Shown here in pieces: positions 58,840 to 64,000 of a stretch of DNA of 64,000 bases (positions within the stretch are counted from its first letter, which is position 1; each line of letters opens with the position of its first letter). The stretch lies in assembly GCF_026151205.1 (NCBI RefSeq), contig NC_087074.1:12257182-12321181 (forward strand). Direction: 5' to 3'. Position numbers and translations under genes: made by a program. This stretch comes from Bolinopsis microptera (Eukaryota > Ctenophora > Tentaculata > Lobata > Bolinopsidae). Below the pieces are notes generated by a model. That model searched no databases. It worked only from the letters and a program-made list of their open reading frames with translations, and had not been told where the DNA came from.

Positions 58840-61070
58840 TTTCTTAAGTGGCTCACAAATAGGAGCTCAACCATAATTTCTTGCATCGTCACAAAAAACG
58901 TCTGTAGCTTAATTAAATTTCAGATCATATCATTAATGGGTTATACATATGATTGAACGAAACATTAGCCATATTAACTGAATAGTATTATTTAGGCTTT
59001 TAACAACCATATGTTTTATATCTCACACCCAAGTGACGGAAGTGCCATTGATTTTAACCTGTCGAAAATATTTCAGGAATGATTCCCGGAAGCAATTATG
59101 TTCCTTCTTTTTGCACTGATCCCTACTCTGTAAAGCTGTAACTATAAAAAACATGGACTTTGATACGATTCGTTGATTTTTTTGTGAAAATGTGTGTGTT
59201 ATATTTAGATAGTAGATAATGATCAAAATTCAAAATTGGTTAGACAACTTTGCATGTAGTTAAAATGTAATTTTCAGCGTTGACAAGCTTGAAAATTATT
59301 TTGTTCGATTAACCGTTCAAAGGTTGATAAGTGTGATTAAATTTTATAAAATTCCGATATTCTTCGGCGTTAAAAAAAATTCCGAATCTTATGGAAGTAA
59401 GGATTTCCAAGTGTCTTATCGAAAGTGAGTGATAGTCTATATGTATATAGCGCCATGAGTTGGCACAGAATGTTTTGTCTCTGATTTTGATAAATTTGGT
59501 ACCAAAAGTTGCCTCTAAGTGTGAATAATGCAAATTCACCGTGTACAGTGTAGCAAAATAACGTCGAGCTATATGTGGGCCTCCTGTGCATTACAAGAAT
59601 GTACAAAGGACGAAAAATGGGTAATTTATTGCTTAAAATGCCTATAACTCCTAAAATATTGAATATTTTGAAATAATTATTACAGTATCGTAATGAGCTT
59701 AGTCAGACGCAACTTTTGGTACCAAAATTATAATATTTGAAGCACAAAAATTTTTCAAAAATTTGTTCAAAATTTCACACAAGGGACCCTTGTGTTCAGA
59801 TTGAAAAATTTTGAAAATAATTTTCCTTTAAATCTTAAAATATTAGTACTAAAAGATTCGTCTCGATGAGCTGATTACGATGCCATAATAATTATGTGAT
59901 AATAACTGAAAATGTGAACGTTATAGGCCAAAAACTAAAAATTTGCGCGAAAAAAGCACGCGCGGCGAACAAACGCCGTGTAGCATTTTTAGCGAAAATT
60001 ACTACACGGTGGATTTATTTTATTCACATTTTTAGACAAATTTTGGTACCAAAATATATATATCGGAATCGGAGAAAAAAAGTTCTGTGCTCGCGCTTGG
60101 CGCTTATTATTAGTATTACACTGACTATAAGAGTATTACACTGAGTATAAGAGTACTATGAGAGAAACACTTGTGGCAATTTTATTAACTGATGCTCTTA
60201 TTTGTAAAGCTATCCTCAATACATATAATTATACAGTTACAAAGTGTGATAACCGTTTCAACCGGGGTCGAATTCACAAAAATAATGTAATCGTAAACCA
60301 TTAATTTAAAGCAACCGCCGCTCCTCAAGGACAAAAGAAAATCGCGATTATTTAGGCCAAAAATCGCAGCGCCGCGACAAGTCAAACTAGGCAAAATCGG
60401 GGTGAATTTGCGGCGAAAATAATGTATTTGTAGAGCTTAGTTAGATGTCATAAATTCGTTAACTAGCTTGTTAGTATAATTAATAGATTAGGGAGCAACA
60501 GGCTCGTCAGGCAAAACAATAGCATCTATATTAATAATCTTAAGTGTTAAGATCTAAACAGACTCGTCTTCGTGATGTTGTTACACGAATAGGGTAATGA
60601 AAATTACTAGTTGGTTTGTGTGTGGATAGTAGGTCTGTGCGGCTTTCTAGAGATAATAGAAAATTATTATAATTTTTACGTAAGAATCATTATAAAAGTT
60701 ATGTTCATATAGAAACAAGGAGAGTAGCTTACATATTGAGGCACTTTCCTTGTACCTATCGAGAATGACTCAAAGTTTTTCTGGAAACTACTTTTGTTCA
60801 TGTTTCATGCTTCCATGAGCATTATGAGCCGAAAATACTTTTTCGGTTTTCGAAGTCCGCACCTACCCTTCGATATAAAATTTTGGACTCGAGGGTTCTC
60901 CTTTGTAATGCGATCTCGGAAGGCAGGCCTCCCCTTTGCAATTCTTTTATGATCTCCCTGGGCCGCAAAGTATAACAACCAACCCGTCATTATGAAAAGT
61001 ATTCATCCATGATCCAAGGTCACAAAGGTTTATTCGTCAGTGCCACCACGATCGTCAAATGTATTTCTTG
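58840..61070. other. Intergenic, no gene seen
   Basis: AT-rich. A hairpin CCGTGTAG...CTACACGG with an inner ATTTT/AAAAT stem is at about 59977-60009. Several GGTACCAAAA boxes recur (59498, 59719, 60044). No exon with family resemblance. Confidence 0.5.
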
Positions 61071-61084
61071 AACTTGTTTTATTT

Positions 61085-61230
61085 GACGTTTCAACAACGT
61101 GTAGCAAGAGGTATAAAACGTGTAGCAAAAGGTATACACTATACAACGTGTAGCAAGAGGTATAAAACGTGTAGCAGAAGGTATAAAACGTGTAGCAAGA
61201 GGTATACAACGTGTAGCAACATGTAGCAAT
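61085..61230. promoter_or_regulatory. 22-bp promoter-proximal repeat with TATA-like boxes
   Basis: About six units of ACGTGTAGCARRAGGTATA(A/C)A in direct orientation, ending 35 bp before the ATG at 61266. Three units carry GGTATAAAACG, a TATA-box-like string. Position suggests a core promoter or 5' UTR repeat of the next gene; this is inference. Confidence 0.6.
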
Positions 61231-61265
61231 TTTCACCCGAATAAATACCTTCAGAAGGAGGATTT

Positions 61266-62005
61266 ATGCCTGTGGAAGGTGCTGAATATGCGATAGAAGC
61301 AATAGATGGTCCAGCAGCTGGATACGCTCTAACTTACAACTCTGATAGAAGAAACAACAGTTCATACTGGGTCCACACTCAGCCAACATACCGTCAAGAT
61401 AAACATGATAAGTGGAGAATAATGTATACTACTGTTAACTCTGAACCTTGCTATAAGATCGAAGTTCTGCACGGTGAGTGCATCGTATGTACTTATATTG
61501 TTCAGTTTTATATGCGAATTGAATCATTCTACATAGAACACTGAACAGGGTCTCATGGATATTTAAATTAAACAACAGTCTAGTAATGGTATAGTAAAAC
61601 ACTGATTTATCGCAAACCCCGATTTACCGCGACTATTTCTCTTCCCCAAACTTCGCGGTAAAATGTAAATTGGGGATTTACTGTAGCTGACTTCTGATAA
61701 ACATATAAAAATACTCTTCTTTGTAGGTACAAATTGTGGTAGGATGCTATAGTGGTACATAGTGATACACACGGTCAAGACGGACGAGCACTAGTGCATA
61801 AAACCCCACAGATGAATGTTGGATGATTGAACATGTTACCCAAGATAACGTTACTGTCGGCTACAAACTAAGAAAATCTCAAAACAGGCACAGGAACAAG
61901 TATCTGGTGTCAAGAAGACTGCGGGGTGATGGAACCTGGTGGGTTGATGTAACAGATCAGGGGGGTGGAGCTGAAGACTTTTTGTGGAGAATAACCAAGT
62001 GTTGA
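61266..62005 (+). CDS. Small two-exon beta-trefoil-like protein (133 aa), unnamed
   Basis: Exon 1 61266-61473 and exon 2 61812-62005, joined in phase 1 at a GT-AG intron. The junction reads VLH-DECWMIEHV. Exon 1: MPVEGAEYAIEAIDGPAAGY then SSYWVHTQPTYRQDKHDKWRI. Exon 2: GYKLRKSQNRHRNKYLVSRR then GDGTWWVDVTDQGGGAEDFLWRITKC. The alternating hydrophobic pattern with a NKYL...GDG..V...W.I repeat resembles beta-trefoil repeats (fascin/ricin-B type), and a fascin-like gene follows on the same strand 0.9 kb away. No signal peptide, so probably cytoplasmic. The intron holds a pogo-like MITE. I do not recognise a named family. Confidence 0.62.
61590..61685. mobile_element. pogo/Tigger-like MITE in an intron
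   Basis: Left end TATAGTAAAACACTGATTTA, right end GGGGATTTACTGTA (reverse TACAGTAAATCCCC), with CGCGGTAAA/TTTACCGCG internally and TA at both ends. Termini of the CAGT-AA-CCC-GATTTA type are known from pogo/Tigger elements. Confidence 0.65.
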
Positions 62006-62914
62006 ATGTGTATTGTGTAAGTAAATGTGGAATATGTCATCTGATTTCTGTTTGCTATCCGTTAGTTTAATTTCGACAATTCTTTAAGTTAGACCTTACT
62101 CAAGGAAGATTGCAATCCGGATTTTTGAGAAATAAAACGAACTTTTTGTGATGTGATGTGGAGGCAGCTGCCAATAATTCAGGGCAGTATTTGTAGATTT
62201 AGAGGCTAGAGCATATTATCATATGTATTTTATTTTTAATTGTATTTACAGTCGATTGAATTTGCAGCGTATAATAACAATGTTCAGCAGTTAATAATAA
62301 CAATTATTGTGTAACGTTTACGATCCTTTTATTGATTTTATTGATTATTATAACATTATCAAACGCATTTTATTTAGTTCAATGAAGTTAAGTTGTAGAT
62401 AGTAGTAAGGTAGAATATAATAGAATTGGAAATCTCTACTTTTACTTGTTAGTGTTGCTTGTTGGTATTTTAACGCAGCAACTCGGTTTTGCTAACGAAT
62501 CTGCGGCTTTCGTTTCCTAAAATGAGGATCGCGACGTGAGACAAATCAAACGCACTGTATTAATTTTTTCAAGAATAATCATGTTTGTGTCACATTTAAA
62601 AGTTTAACAGCAATTCCAACATTAAAACATATAATTATAAATGTAACTGAAATAAAATTAAAAGACTTTAAAGGCTTTATAAATTATGGCCCTGTTGGTT
62701 ACTTTATAACCCTGTAGGCTGTAGCTGATAAACAATATTTAAGTGAATGTGTATTGTGTTACTATTGTGTAAGTTCGGTTGCACGGCTCAAGATTTCGCA
62801 TGTTAATTGATTGGAGCCGCGCAATTTGACCGACCTCAGATCTTACTAATACTAATAGTAATAACTTAATGTTACAATCAGCAGCATTTAAAATAATAAA
62901 ATGTGTTTCACTAG

Positions 62915-64000
62915 GTGAATCACCGTTCGGCCAACAAAGTTTCCCAACATTTGAAGTAGCTATACGTGGACACCACAACGGTTTTCTGTGATGGTATGGT
63001 GGATAGTAGTCAAGAAGAAATCAAGAATGATACTATCTGTCGCGTGGTTCAAGTTAAACCTGATACTGTGGCTTTTTACTATCGATATGGGAAATTTCTG
63101 TCGGGTAAAATGAACCCTTAATTTCTCTAATTTTTCTTAGCAATGTGTGGTTTAGTTATGTTTCCATATCAGTACTCCACAATAAGCCCTAATTCAACTT
63201 CCAGAGGAAATTTTATATTGACTGGTATGATTGCATACGCCGGCTACTCTTTTATATCAACTAGCAGGAACCCTTATAACCCTAAAATGGTGTCAAGACT
63301 CAAGAGACTAAAATAATTATAACCTATTTAATTCGCGTTTTTGACACCACTTGAGGTTCCAAATTTTGGGCTCTAAAATTCCTATTTTTTGGCCGATTTT
63401 TTATTTTTTCATGCAGATTTGGAGGCTATTAAAGTATTTGACACAGTCAAAAAAAGTTTCAGTTGTATATCTTTTGCGGAAAGTCGCGTTAAGTTGATGC
63501 CGTGGTGTCAGTAAAATGGCACGGATAAACATATACATATATATCGTCTCGCTTTATATAAAGTAAGATATGAGTCCCACGTCAGTTTCAGGAAATACTA
63601 AAAATGCCTCATCTCATTCAGAGATGAGGCATCTTTATCAGCGTGCACAAACAACAAAAGCTGTAACTAATTGTTAATTCTAGTACTCTAGTAGTCCTTA
63701 AAATTAGAGTTAAATTTGACTTCCAACACTGCAGCTCAGCCAAATGGAACCCTTCAATGGAACAGAGGAGGAAGCCCTTATGTTTGGGAGTTTTTCCACG
63801 TTGGTAGAGTGGCTGATGGAAGGATAACATTACTCTCATACCATGGTAAATACGTGTCAGCTCAATCTGATGGTAGGATTGAAGTTAACAGAAATAAAGC
63901 TCAAGCGTGGGAAATATTCAGGCTGGAAGAAGGTAAAGTTCCTGTTAAGCGACGCAACAGTGATACTGACTACGCAGCATCATTAGCCAGTATAGGTGGA
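62915..64000 (+). CDS. Fascin-like beta-trefoil actin-crosslinking protein, partial (runs off right edge)
   Basis: Exons 62915-63104 and 63735 to the window end, joined in phase 1 (GKFLS-AQPNGTLQWNR). Text: ESPFGQQSFPTFEVAIRGHHN, DGMVDSSQEEIKNDTICRVV, QVKPDTVAFYYRYGKFLS, VWEFFHVGRVADGRITLL, YHGKYVSAQSDGRIEVNRNK, AWEIFRLEEG. Repeats of GKYvsA-dG-i-vNr--a--WE-F are the signature of fascin domains, which bundle actin filaments. In exon 1 the frame before GFL and the frame from CDGM differ by one base near 62987: either an assembly error, a frameshift, or a different start at ATG 62994. An upstream exon is expected between 62.0 and 62.9 kb, and the rest lies past 64000. Confidence 0.75.

Overview
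This is a 64-kb piece of an AT-rich, intron-rich, transposon-rich animal nuclear genome. Supporting this are GT-AG introns in consistent phase, a receptor guanylate cyclase-type gene, the nucleolar helicase DDX18/Has1, a fascin-like beta-trefoil gene, several LINE lineages, tRNA-derived SINEs and many small inverted-repeat elements. A marine invertebrate, perhaps a cnidarian, fits best, but the sequence alone does not fix the taxon. I saw no operons, CRISPR arrays, rRNA or functional tRNA genes, and no element of retroviral or Polinton type.

Layout. 0.1-5.1 kb (-): receptor guanylate cyclase-like gene whose 13 exons stay in frame; an intron holds a 13-bp E-box tandem array. 5.3-10.2 kb: no gene; a dispersed repeat, a cluster of paired 14-mers, an inverted repeat and several 80-115 bp hairpin-rich insertions with 9-bp target duplications. 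10.2-16.4 kb (-): a nearly complete CR1/L2-group LINE with intact ORF2 and an oddly placed ORF1. 16.6-19.1 kb: broken pieces of other LINEs. 20.9-22.0 kb (+): intronless Rossmann/methyltransferase-like gene. 24.3-25.0 kb: 35-bp satellite. 26.9-27.4 kb: LINE tail. 28.8-32.0 kb (+): six-exon, 720-aa Q-rich probable nuclear regulator. 34.4-38.5 kb (+): ten-exon DDX18. 39.1-44.5 kb: 99-bp minisatellite split by a second, 5'-truncated copy of the 10-16 kb LINE, then a 395-bp element with perfect 32-bp inverted ends. 44.6-48.8 kb (+): a small acidic gene with LINE and MITE pieces in its introns. 49.6-55.5 kb: duplicated segments, short insertions, and a small repeat split by a 4.1-kb insertion that carries a heptamer satellite and a 2.5-kb foldback element with a SINE. 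56.4-57.6 kb (-): MFS transporter with two frame breaks. 61.3-64.0 kb (+): a small two-exon gene with a TATA-containing promoter repeat, then a fascin-like gene running off the end.

The most unusual feature is a group of very short (80-115 bp), GC-rich, hairpin-forming insertions, at least three sequence families. Copies with both ends have 9-bp target duplications, two loci can be compared with unoccupied sites in this same window, and one related repeat shows a compensatory stem change. The host genes look unrelated to one another (signalling receptor, ribosome biogenesis, nuclear regulator, transporter, actin-bundling-like proteins), with no sign of a gene cluster.
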